DNA of 22,500 nucleotides. Source: Botryococcus braunii. Taxonomy: Eukaryota; Chlorophyta; Trebouxiophyceae. Both the position numbers and the translations under genes were made by a program. The stretch spans positions 444,668 through 467,167 of the forward strand of contig KV908349.1 in assembly GCA_002005505.1 (NCBI GenBank), given 5' to 3'. Under the pieces are notes generated by a model that saw only the letters and a list, made by a program, of their open reading frames with translations, did no database searches and was not told the DNA's origin. Of this stretch, positions 1 to 18,084 are shown piece by piece (the stretch's first letter is position 1; every line of letters starts with the position of its first letter).

Positions 1-420
1 CTTAAACTTGACCAAAATCCGCCTCAACTTCGGTGGGTACTAGAGCAGCAGCGGTGCAAATAGCCGAGGCCACAAAACAAATTCAGCGACGGCAATGAGC
101 AGTGTATGGATCAAATATAAACCATACAATGTATATACATATAATCTGTTCATAAACAAAAAAGGCCAGAACAGGCCAGATTTGTGTGTGAGATGCTCCC
201 GCATCTTACAAGGGCCCCTCACGCGCGGCCCCCCATGCAGAGCAACACGCAAAGCTGGACCCCCAAGACCTCCACATGCCTCACAACCAACTAGTCCAGC
301 ATTAACTCCCCCCCGCCCCCACCACTTTACTCCTACCCCTCTCCCCATTTACTTCTCCCCCACATTCCGAAAGGGTTAGGCCGGGGGAGCCCGCCACCTC
401 GAACTGCATCATGCACGTTC
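1..420. other. Intergenic, no gene recognised
   Basis: No coding signal is visible. Short open frames on both strands have no motif or splice context. The stretch holds an AT-rich segment near 110-165 with TATA-like words and a C-rich segment at 305-385. It probably lies beyond the 3' end of the minus-strand sulfur transporter gene. Confidence 0.5.
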
Positions 421-782
421 CAGGGATTGTCCCCGGAAGGCCTCAGAGCGATCCTTCAAGCTCTATGTATATTCAAAGCTCTGTGTATATTCAGGGAACA
501 TTCACGGAAGCGCTATGTATATTCAAAGCTCTATGTATATTCAAAGCTCTATGTATATTCAGGGAACATTCACGGAAGCGCTATGTATATTCAAACCTCT
601 ATGTATATTCAGGGAACATTCACGGAAGCGCTATGTATATTCAAAGCTCTATGTATATTCAAAGCTCTATGTATATTCAGGGAACATTCACGGAAGCTCT
701 GTATATTTTTGAAGCTCTATGTGTATTCAGGGAATGTCCCCTGAAGGCCTCGGCGCGATCCTTCAAGCTCTATGTATATTCG
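421..782. repeat. Higher-order minisatellite (18-bp and about 38-bp units)
   Basis: The array alternates a short unit built on CTATGTATATTCAAAGCT with a longer unit in which the same core is followed by CAGGGAACATTCACGGAAGCG. Arrangement is short-long or short-short-long, repeated about four times. Both ends carry copies of a larger element: GGGATTGTCCCCGGAAGGCC near 423 and GGGAATGTCCCCTGAAGGCC near 731, each followed by a GCGATCCTTCAAGCTCTATG stretch. All three forward frames are open across much of the array only because the units lack stops and differ in length modulo 3; nothing suggests that it is translated. Confidence 0.9.
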
Positions 783-1353
783 ATTCATGTGATGTTGTGC
801 AGAACGCATGAAAGGTAGGACCGCTCCTCCCTTGACACTCGGCACTCGCAGGGTGCTCCTATATGTGAGCTTACAACCCCGATCACTTCCTCACACCCCT
901 CTTTTGCTCGCCACCGCTGTGCAGAGCGGGGTGACGAGCCCACACTGCAATCGCAGTCACAAGGCTGCACAAGTCCTGGTACTGCAGGACTTTGCCATTT
1001 GCCCTTGTCCTCTCGCACTTTTCGCAGTTTCGGAATTCCCCCCAGTTGGCACCGCTGCTCAGCAGAGCTGAGGGACGGAGCGCAGGGACCCCCTGAGGAG
1101 GACAGGACAGTTGGCAAAGCAGCTTCAGGGGCTTGAAGCAGTTTGGCAAGCCTTCAGCAACTTTTTTACATGACTTAGAAGGCATCATGTGTGGGCAGAA
1201 GCATGGAACTAATGGCAGTCATTGCAACGGGTCGGGTACATAACCCACAATCGCCATCCAAGAGAATGAGACCACTGCCTAGGACAAGTGGTTACATCAC
1301 GCTTCACTGGCGGTGCTCCCGGGTTAACGAATCCCCACCCAGTTACAGCACCT
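783..1353. other. 3' flank of the sulfur transporter gene
   Basis: No gene is recognised. The minus-strand transporter ends at 1354, so its 3' UTR should lie here. TGTAA, the usual chlorophyte polyadenylation word, occurs on the minus strand at 1343-1347, 1292-1296 and near 1166-1170. The copy at 1292-1296, about 60 nt past the stop codon, is the best placed. This is inference from a five-base word. Confidence 0.3.
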
Positions 1354-5159
<3,806 letters not shown>

Positions 5160-5747
5160 GGTATATATGACCTTAGCTTAACGCTCGCGCTGAACAACAC
5201 CAACGACGTCGCAGTCAAGACCTCGGACGTCTTACCAAAAAACAATATCCGCAAGACTAAGAATCGGATGGCAGAAAGAGTACTCGAAAACAAGTGTAGA
5301 TTTATAAAGTCTACTTCTTCATTACATGCAGATGACAGCTATGACTCATGCTTACGGGCAAGGGCACGTAGCCACACCTGATCTCCCCGGCTACCCGTGG
5401 AGAGGACAGAAGGCTCCGCAACCAGATGACTCAAGTACAGAAAGACAATCTGACTACAGTGGTTTCTTCTATTCTTGCAATAGAAAGATGCTTTGCAAGG
5501 ACTGTGGCTGGTCTCGATTCGGGACTCTCGAGACTCTCGAATCCGCAACTGATTTCTTTCCTCTTCAAGGACCCCAACGGCTCTGACGGGGATCACATGA
5601 GTTCCCCCTGATAGAGGTGCGGTACAGGGAATTGTAGCCCTACAATCGTCGGTCGGTGATCGGGCGGGTCTCCAATCTCGCTTGAAAGGTCGAGGATAGC
5701 AGATCCCACGAGTCTTACCAGCAAGTCTTTTCCCTCAATCCTTGCAG
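5160..5747. promoter_or_regulatory. Head-to-head intergenic region, candidate bidirectional promoter
   Basis: The sulfur transporter starts leftward at 5159 and the mitochondrial carrier starts rightward at 5769. TTTATAAAG at 5301-5309 is the best TATA-like word and sits in a near-palindrome (GTAGA/TCTAC arms, about 5296-5313). A 28-bp imperfect palindrome centred on CTCGAG lies at 5516-5543. A polypyrimidine tract followed by cttgcag ends at 5747 and may be the acceptor of a 5' UTR intron. No transcription start can be fixed from sequence. Confidence 0.45.
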
Positions 5748-5768
5748 ATTTTCTCCCCATTGACAGTC

Positions 5769-12152
<6,384 letters not shown>

Positions 12153-12204
12153 GTCCTTCTGAATGTCGGAGTCCGAGTCTTTCTTGACCCGTGAAGAACT
12201 TGTG

Positions 12205-12362
12205 ATAGGAGGCCTTTTCATAGGAGGACTTTTTTATAGGAGGACGTTTTGATAGGAGGCCTTTTTGATAAAAGGCTTTTTTGATAGGAGGCCTTCTTGA
12301 TAGGAAGTCTTTTCAAAAGGAGGCCGTTTTGATAGGAGGATTTTTTGATGGGAGGACTCGTG
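12205..12362. repeat. About 17-19 bp ATAGGAGG(CC)TTTTTG minisatellite
   Basis: Roughly eight copies of GATAGGAGGCCTTTTT variants follow the carrier stop codon (12150-12152) by some 50 bp. Units differ by single bases and by GGCC versus GGAC. The array lies in the carrier 3' UTR or downstream flank. Confidence 0.9.
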
Positions 12363-12387
12363 CAGGACTCATGAGGCGAAGGGTCGC

Positions 12388-12625
12388 CGGTCCTTGCTTC
12401 AGATCTGAATCTGTACTCGTCATCTGAATGGCGGTCCTTGCTTTGAGATCCAAGTCTTTAGTGATGATCTGAATCGGTCCGTACTTCAGATCCGAGTCGT
12501 TATTCATCGTCTAAACCGCAGACCTTACTTCAGATCCGAGTCGTTACTTATGGTCTGACTCGGTCCTTAATATAGGGTCCGACTCTTTACTCACGGTCTG
12601 ATTCGGTCCTTACTTCTAATCAGGA
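12388..12625. repeat. About 43-bp minisatellite
   Basis: Units headed by CGGTCCTTRCTTCAGATCC begin at 12388, 12432, 12475, 12517 (as CGCAGACCTTAC), 12561 and 12604 (partial). Each contains GAGTC(G/T)TTA and TCTGA.TCG. Period is 42-44 bp. Confidence 0.9.
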
Positions 12626-12633
12626 GGGGGCGG

Positions 12634-12671
12634 CGGAGGAGGAGGAGGAGGAGGAGGAGGAGGAGGAGGAA
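12634..12671. repeat. (GGA)n tract
   Basis: An almost perfect GGA trinucleotide run directly follows the 43-bp minisatellite. No coding context is visible; the stretch from here to 12777 shows no gene. Confidence 0.9.
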
Positions 12672-12777
12672 CTATTACATGCAGAACCAGCCATTACGGC
12701 TGATGGGAACGACGACAGAATGTCTAGAATGCACCACTGAGAGTCATTACGGAGTCATTACTCATGAACTGAATCAG

Positions 12778-13068
12778 TCATCGGGTACCTAGATTGGCAT
12801 GTGGCAGGTCGTTTATGGCAAGGTGTACCCTTGCTATATCGACCCGCAGAGCTTTTGAAAGTTCCGGATCTTCACCGCCAAACACATGTGTACTCGAACT
12901 CCAGTCTGGAGTAGGTTTGTATGTTATTGGCGCGATGACTGTGGCGCCCTTTGCCCAGTCCTTGGGACCCTCTTGCATCCGCCGTTCCCCTCTTCCTTGC
13001 CCCATGGCCTTCAGTGCTCCGCATTTTGGGGGGGCCTCCTTCCAGCCGACCTTGGCGTCGCCTTCAAG
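12778..13068 (-). CDS. Candidate terminal exon of an unrecognised minus-strand host gene
   Basis: The minus strand has a good acceptor (ctttctccatcacag) just before 13068, then 96 codons open to a TGA at 12778-12780. The reading begins in phase 0. The upstream candidate exon (13636-13674 joined to 19824-19885 in the empty site) ends in phase 0 at a good donor (gtgaga), so the two are compatible across a 567-nt intron. The peptide has mixed composition: a basic stretch early on, then segments such as DWAKGATVIAPITYKP and HVFGGEDPELSKALRVDIAR. I do not recognise a family. An alternative end is the donor-like CTAG|GTACCC near the stop. The plus strand is also open here (12794-13099) but lacks splice or motif support. 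Confidence 0.42.
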   Translation of the reverse strand, partial: LEGDAKVGWKEAPPKCGALKAMGQGRGERRMQEGPKDWAKGATVIAPITYKPTPDWSSSTHVFGGEDPELSKALRVDIARVHLAINDLPHANLGTR

Positions 13069-13079
13069 CTGTGATGGAG

Positions 13080-13275
13080 AAAGATGGTCAGGAGGGTGAT
13101 GGATACGAGAGTGATGGAGGGTGATGGAAAACGATGGAAAGGTGGAGGTTGTGATGGTGACTGTGGCTGTGTAGGAAGAAGGTGGAGCCTGTGATGGAGG
13201 CTGTGGGGGTGGGGGAAGAAACAGTGGGTGCTGTTATATGGGAGGCTGTGCGGGGACGTTTTGTGGAAGGATGTG
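13080..13275. repeat. Degenerate GTGATGGA-rich tract
   Basis: GTGATGGAG, GATGGAAA and CTGTGG words recur throughout without a fixed period. It lies inside the candidate intron (13069-13635) of the unrecognised minus-strand gene. Opposite-strand open frames rich in H, P and S follow from this composition. Confidence 0.7.
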
Positions 13276-13425
13276 GGGGCCTTTTTAGTAGCACGACCTC
13301 CTTGACCTTTGGCCCTCTCAAGGGAAGCTCCCGTAGGTGGGAACTGTGCCGACCGCACTCAGCGAGCTTCAATGAAGCCGAACCAATGTATCTGCATGGA
13401 TTTTAAGGCGAGGGGAGGTATGGGT

Positions 13426-13544
13426 GGGGACTCCCGCGAGATCACATTTCAGCCCGAAATCTGCCACGATCGGGACTGTTCCGACTGGGAAGGACGCAAT
13501 TTACGCTGAAAATCCACACAATTTTGACCTCGCGGGAGTTCCCA
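13426..13544. repeat. Imperfect inverted repeat, about 18-bp arms
   Basis: GGGGACTCCCGCGAGATC at 13426-13443 and GACCTCGCGGGAGTTCCC at 13527-13544 are complementary at 16 of 18 positions, with about 83 bp between. It could be a small foldback element or a structured intron segment. Confidence 0.75.
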
Positions 13545-13635
13545 GTATGGGTGTCGATGGGGATGGGCTCATTGCATGTGCGGGGTCGAGTGGAAACCCC
13601 CTTTGGAAAAAGTCTCTTTAGCGGGTTGATCTCAC

Positions 13636-13674
13636 CAGGTCCGGGACTGCGGGGGTGAAGTTCGGGTGCCCCGT
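13636..13674 (-). pseudogene. 3' part of a host exon cut by the retrotransposon
   Basis: On the minus strand the sequence ends at a strong donor (GACCTG|GTGAGATC, exon end 13636). Its upstream continuation lies on the far side of the retrotransposon, at 19824-19885. With one copy of the CCCGT duplication removed the two parts read as one 101-nt exon: 2 nt plus 33 codons, ending in phase 0 and compatible with the candidate exon 12778-13068. The last codons encode a segment ending in PNFTPAVPDL. The product is unrecognised. The element is in the same orientation as this gene. Confidence 0.42.
13670..13674. repeat. Target-site duplication, left copy (CCCGT)
   Basis: CCCGT directly abuts the left LTR and recurs directly after the right LTR at 19819-19823. 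A 5-bp duplication is typical of Ty3/Gypsy integrase. Confidence 0.95.
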
Positions 13675-13863
13675 TGTAGTATCTTGCTTGTCTCAAGTTC
13701 GTGTGAGAATGACCTCACACAGGTGCGACCCGTCTGATTGCACCCCGCCAGCCAAGCTGGCCAGATTACGTAATGAGGTCATCGTACCCCGCTCTCCGAT
13801 CACGCGCTATCGGCTCGATGCCGATCGGCTCCCTAACGGACCCTTCGCACTCGGAACGTTACA
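13675..13863 (-). repeat. 3' LTR of the chromovirus
   Basis: This copy is identical over 189 bp to 19630-19818. The minus-strand ends are TGTAACG and ACTACA. Internal features include inverted TGACCTCA words at 13709-13717 and 13774-13782, the palindrome ATTACGTAAT at 13765-13774, and GTGTGAG/CTCACAC arms at 13701-13720. Confidence 0.97.
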
Positions 13864-13875
13864 CCCTCCCCCACC
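13864..13875 (-). other. Polypurine tract of the chromovirus
   Basis: On the minus strand GGTGGGGGAGGG lies immediately before the 3' LTR, the expected position and composition for the plus-strand DNA primer. Confidence 0.85.
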
Positions 13876-14484
13876 TAGGCTCAAGCCGTCTCGGATTGAG
13901 GGGGATGCATCTCCCACACAGGAAGCACTACAGTCAAGAGTGTATCACGTCCTGACCAGCCACCTTCGCAGGAAGCCCTACAGACAAGAGTCCCATACCT
14001 CTTGCCCAGCCACCCGCCACCCTAGTCCCGGCAGACTAGTGGTAACGACAATCCACACCCATGCTCATTTGGACTGCCCGCGGAGCACTCCCGGAAGTAC
14101 AACCTCCGTCACCAGAAATCCATCTGGCTAATCAAGCTATTGGGGGCTTCACTGACCATCACCATAGCGCTTAGAGTACATGGTTACTCTAGAGTCACAA
14201 CCCACCATCAGCAGAGACTCTCAGACACCGAGTCCAGGACCCGGGGTGCACCATGCCCTTGAGACTATCTGAGGTGCTACTAAGTCCGCAGTGAACGGAA
14301 TAGGGCCCTTCCACATGGCATAGCCAGGGACAGGGAGGAGCTATTGAGTAGGACGACATGTTGAACAACGCAACCACTTCGCCGCTAACGAGGGATGTCC
14401 CGTCGACTGGACATGTGGATCGAATGCCACGACCCCCGAAGTGACAACAGCCCGACTCAAGGCCATTTGTGTGTCTCCTGGGTC
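13876..14484 (-). other. Noncoding 3' region of the chromovirus with a 50-bp tandem duplication
   Basis: About 600 bp separate the pol stop from the polypurine tract and show no conserved frame. Two imperfect 50-bp copies headed by AGGAAGC(A/C)CTACAG(T/A)CAAGAG lie at 13920-13969 and 13970-14019. The remainder holds nothing I recognise. Confidence 0.7.
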
Positions 14485-17400
14485 CTAGCCCGTCTTGACC
14501 CGTGCCCAATACTCCTTCAACGCCCCAGGGGCATTCCGCAAGTTCGCCTCTGATTCCCACGTGTCATGTTCAGGGGAGTATCCCACCCACCGAACCAGGA
14601 ACTCATACGAGCGGCGAGCCTTCCGGTGGTGAAGAATTTTCTCCACCTCGTACTCGTCCTCCCCCTCCAGCACCTCAGCAGGTGGTGGTGGTTGGACACT
14701 GCCATCCCGGCGGTATCGTTCCAGCCGTGACACATGGAACACGTCATGTATCCTCCAGCGTGCCGGGAGGATCAACTCATAGGAGTTGCCTCCAACAGAC
14801 TTGGCAATTTGGAACGGCCCGACCCACCGAGGCAACAGCTTCGGTGTGCCCTCTTTGAACCTTAGGTTCTTAGCCGACAACAGGACCCAATCTCCTGGAG
14901 CGAACGTGACATCCTTACGCTTCGTGTTAGCGTAACGTGCCTGGCGTTCCGTCGCAATGCGATGTGTGCGCCGAGCTTCTGCCACTAAACGCTGAATGCG
15001 TTGGACAAAGCTCGAGGCAGCCGGGACCCTGAACTCTGGCAGCACCGATACTGGTAGGTACGGGTGATGACCATAGTTCAACATGAACGGCGTGAAGCCT
15101 GTGCTGGAGTGCTCTGCATTGTTGATAGCAAACTCAGCACACGACAGCTTCTCGTCCCAGTCAGTCTGTGACTTAGACACATACATGCGGAGCATGTCCT
15201 CAAGAACACGGTTCACACGCTCTGTCTGCCCATCCGTCTGAGGATGATACGCCGTGGACATGGCCTGCTTGGTCCCAAGCATCCGACACAAGGCTCGAGT
15301 GAAGTGGCTGGTGAACAGGGGATCCCTGTCAGACACCACTTTCCTAGGCACTCCGTGGAGCTTCCAAATGTGATCCACAAACAGCTTCGCTGTCTGCTCA
15401 GCAGTCGCCGTGGTCTGCGTAGCCACCAAATGAACCATCTTCGTCAGCTTGTCCACCACCACCAGGATGGCATCATGCCCTTCCGCGGTGCGAGGCAACT
15501 GGGTGATGAAGTCCATGGTCACCGTGTCCCACGGTTTATGCGGAAGCTCAAGGGGATGCAACAGCCCCGAAGGCTTTGCATGCCTTGCCTTGTTCTTCTG
15601 GCAGAGGTGACAGTGAGTCACGTACTGCGTCACATCCTGTGTCATCGTCGGCCACCAATAATGGCGGGCAACCAGCTTCAGGGTTTTGTTCACACCTTGG
15701 TGTCCAGCATACGGGCTATCATGCATTTCTTCCATAAGGTGGGATCTAAGCCCAAATGCATGCGGCACAACAATCTTTCCTTCGTGTAACAGGAAGCCGT
15801 CGTGTGCGACCAGAGGCGCCACATTGCTAGGTTCCTTGAACCAAAGGTCTTCCTGATAACCACGCACAAACTTGTCCTTCCACGTCATGCCCTCTCCCCC
15901 ACCTGAAGGAGGCCTAGACTCGTGTCCCATACCACGAGCCTCTGCAGCCAAGGGAGTACCCTGTGCCCGGGTAACGGCGCAAATGACATCCCGAAGGGAG
16001 CGATTTGGAAGACAAGGGGGACCCTCCGAAACGTATGAACGAGTGGAACGAACCACAACCGCGTTCACCAATGAGTTGGGAGGTGGATATCCCACCGGCG
16101 TGCGGCTCAGCGCATCGGCAACCACATTTGAGGCACCCGCCATATGTTCCCATGTGAAATGGAACCGGGAGAGAAACTCTGCCCAACGTGTCTGGCGGCG
16201 GCTCAACTGTGCCACAGTATCAAGGTAGGTAATAGCCTTGTGGTCAGTGACCACGCGGAACTCCGGCCCACCTTCAAGATAACAGCGCCACACCGTTAAG
16301 GCGTGAACCACTGCTAGCAGCTCTTGCTCCCCAGTAGGATAATTGATTTCTGCCGGTGTGAGGCGACGACTCTCAAAGGCAATGGGGCGGCCCTCTTGAT
16401 ATAAGACGGCCCCTAGACCTGCCAAGGAGGCATCCGTGTGCACCTCAAACGGCTTAGTGAAATCCGGGAAAGCTAAGCACGGAGCTTGAGTCAAAGCCTG
16501 CTTAATAGCATCAAAGGCTTGCTGACACGAGCTCTTCCAGTCCCAAAGGACACCCTTGCGAGTCATGCCATGCAGGGGCATGGCCAGCCTTGCAAAGTCC
16601 TTAATGAACTTACGGAAGTATGTTGCCAATCCAAGAAAGGATCGCAACTCCGGTAAGCACGTGGGCTTAGGCCAATTGTAGACTGCAGCAGTCTTGCGTG
16701 GATCAACCTTCACGCCCTCAGAAGAGACAATATGGCCCAAGTAAGCCACTTCAGACTTAGCGAAGGAGCACTTCTTCATGTTTGCATAGAGCTGATGCTC
16801 TCGAAGAAGCTCCAACACTTGCCGCAAATGCTGGCAATGCTCCTCTGGGGTCTTACTGTAGATGAGGATGTCATCTAAGTACACCAGGACAAACTTATGC
16901 AGATACGGCCGGAATATTGTATTCATTGCCGTCTGAAAAGTTGCCGGCGCGTTCGTCAATCCGAACGGCAAGACACGCCAGTGAAACAATCCGTCGGGTG
17001 TACGAAAGGCAGTCTTAGGTACATCCTCGTCGGATATCCGGATCTGATGGTACCCTGATGTCAAGTCCAGACTTGTAAACAAGGTCGCACCTTGAAGCTG
17101 ATCCAGTGCATCATCAATGCGTGGCATTGGGTACTTGTTCTTGACGGTGAGTTTGTTCAGTGCGCGATAATCTATGACCATCCGCAAACCCCCGTCCTTC
17201 TTCTGGACAAACAGGATCGGTGCACCGTAAGGAGAAGTCGAAGGTTCTATGAACTTCTTCTCTAGGAGCAGCTTCACCTGCCTCTCAGCTTCCATCACCT
17301 CCGAACGAGACAGTCGGTAGAAGGGTCGTGATGGAGGCTTCGCGTGTGGATCAATCAGAGGGATTGTGTGAGAAACCCCAGGACGGTCAGGGGGAAGCCC

Positions 17401-18039
17401 TGGCACGTCTTCAGGGAAGACATCTGCAAACTCTTGTAGCAAAGAGTGCACACTCACAGGTACTTCCACAAGCGATGCTTCAGAAGACAGCAATTGCGTT
17501 ACAGATGATAAGAACGTTTTACACCCCGCGCGCGCAAGACGCTTGGCCTGTACCATCGTTATGACTAACTTCTTTACATCTGTACAATCAGAGTCAGTCA
17601 TGGCGATGTTGTCCTTACATCGTAACCGAAAGGGCTTACCCTTCCTAGTGTACCCAGTGACACATTTGTCATCGAAGTTCACACTAGCACGAGCTCTGGT
17701 CAACCATTGCTGCCCTAACAACACATCCCACTCACAGGAGTGAACATGCATCACTGTACAAGTTACAGCAGCAAAACGGTAACCCTGGATCGTCACAGAG
17801 ATTGTAACATGCCCAAGATGATCAACTTCCAGGCCATTGGCCATTTGCAACACTGCCTTCTCCGTGGGTGACTCTATTTGTAGACCAAGTCGATCCGCGA
17901 GCGCTGCACTGATGATGTTGCAGCTAGCTCCAGAGTCAGCCAATACCTGGCAGTGCACGCCTTGCACCTGGCCACCAAAAATCATAGTCAGCTTTTGCAC
18001 CTCAGCATCTGGGTGGAAAGCATTAGCTATAATCTGCAT
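14485..18039 (-). CDS. pol: Pol polyprotein: protease, RT, RNase H, integrase, chromodomain
   Basis: The frame is 1,184 residues from its first ATG, with no internal stop. The aspartic protease motif is DSGAS (35-39). Reverse transcriptase spans roughly 205-445, with YLDD at 387-390 and LPFGLTNAPATF at 357-368. RNase H spans about 530-650 (TDAS at 535, DHK at 599, ADALSR at 641). Integrase has an HHCC zinc site (H773, H780, C810, C813) and D843, D904 and E940, a D-X35-E spacing. A GPF-type motif (WVGPF, 1072-1076) and a chromodomain (about 1129-1178, LVRWVGYSPEHDTWE) follow. Every catalytic residue I looked for is present. Pol is in the same frame as gag: after the gag UGA (18082-18084) 14 sense codons lead straight into this ATG. 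It is probably made by UGA readthrough as Gag-Pol, with reinitiation at 18039 as the alternative. Confidence 0.97.
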   Translation of the reverse strand: MQIIANAFHPDAEVQKLTMIFGGQVQGVHCQVLADSGASCNIISAALADRLGLQIESPTEKAVLQMANGLEVDHLGHVTISVTIQGYRFAAVTCTVMHVHSCEWDVLLGQQWLTRARASVNFDDKCVTGYTRKGKPFRLRCKDNIAMTDSDCTDVKKLVITMVQAKRLARAGCKTFLSSVTQLLSSEASLVEVPVSVHSLLQEFADVFPEDVPGLPPDRPGVSHTIPLIDPHAKPPSRPFYRLSRSEVMEAERQVKLLLEKKFIEPSTSPYGAPILFVQKKDGGLRMVIDYRALNKLTVKNKYPMPRIDDALDQLQGATLFTSLDLTSGYHQIRISDEDVPKTAFRTPDGLFHWRVLPFGLTNAPATFQTAMNTIFRPYLHKFVLVYLDDILIYSKTPEEHCQHLRQVLELLREHQLYANMKKCSFAKSEVAYLGHIVSSEGVKVDPRKTAAVYNWPKPTCLPELRSFLGLATYFRKFIKDFARLAMPLHGMTRKGVLWDWKSSCQQAFDAIKQALTQAPCLAFPDFTKPFEVHTDASLAGLGAVLYQEGRPIAFESRRLTPAEINYPTGEQELLAVVHALTVWRCYLEGGPEFRVVTDHKAITYLDTVAQLSRRQTRWAEFLSRFHFTWEHMAGASNVVADALSRTPVGYPPPNSLVNAVVVRSTRSYVSEGPPCLPNRSLRDVICAVTRAQGTPLAAEARGMGHESRPPSGGGEGMTWKDKFVRGYQEDLWFKEPSNVAPLVAHDGFLLHEGKIVVPHAFGLRSHLMEEMHDSPYAGHQGVNKTLKLVARHYWWPTMTQDVTQYVTHCHLCQKNKARHAKPSGLLHPLELPHKPWDTVTMDFITQLPRTAEGHDAILVVVDKLTKMVHLVATQTTATAEQTAKLFVDHIWKLHGVPRKVVSDRDPLFTSHFTRALCRMLGTKQAMSTAYHPQTDGQTERVNRVLEDMLRMYVSKSQTDWDEKLSCAEFAINNAEHSSTGFTPFMLNYGHHPYLPVSVLPEFRVPAASSFVQRIQRLVAEARRTHRIATERQARYANTKRKDVTFAPGDWVLLSAKNLRFKEGTPKLLPRWVGPFQIAKSVGGNSYELILPARWRIHDVFHVSRLERYRRDGSVQPPPPAEVLEGEDEYEVEKILHHRKARRSYEFLVRWVGYSPEHDTWESEANLRNAPGALKEYWARVKTG

Positions 18040-18081
18040 TGGACTTACATCAGCCCCCGCTTGGTCTGAAGGCCCATACCT

Positions 18082-18084
18082 TCA
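18082..18084 (-). promoter_or_regulatory. Candidate UGA readthrough (recoding) site between gag and pol
   Basis: Gag and pol share one reading frame and only this UGA (followed by AGG on the minus strand) separates them. The next 14 codons are sense and lead into the pol ATG. Single in-frame stops between gag and pol are known readthrough sites in some retroelements. I could not establish a downstream RNA structure by eye. Confidence 0.6.

Noticed and set aside
421..782. CRISPR-like look of the regular repeats
   Set aside because: Units are contiguous variants of each other without unique spacers, there are no cas genes, and the DNA is eukaryotic.
411..818. 135-codon repetitive open frame (YVYS/MYIQ/LCIF repeats)
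   Set aside because: All three forward frames are open because of the minisatellite; no start, splice or family support.
12794..13099. Plus-strand open frame opposite the candidate minus-strand exon
   Set aside because: No splice or motif support, and the minus strand has a better acceptor and phase match; not fully excluded.
13675..13866. LTR length of 192 bp including the shared CCC
   Set aside because: TG...CA ends and the CCCGT duplication place the border after ACA, giving 189 bp; the extra CCC is chance identity of the polypurine complement and the target site.
15244..16228. Plus-strand open frames opposite pol (15244-15789, 15872-16228)
   Set aside because: They are shadows of the intact pol frame.
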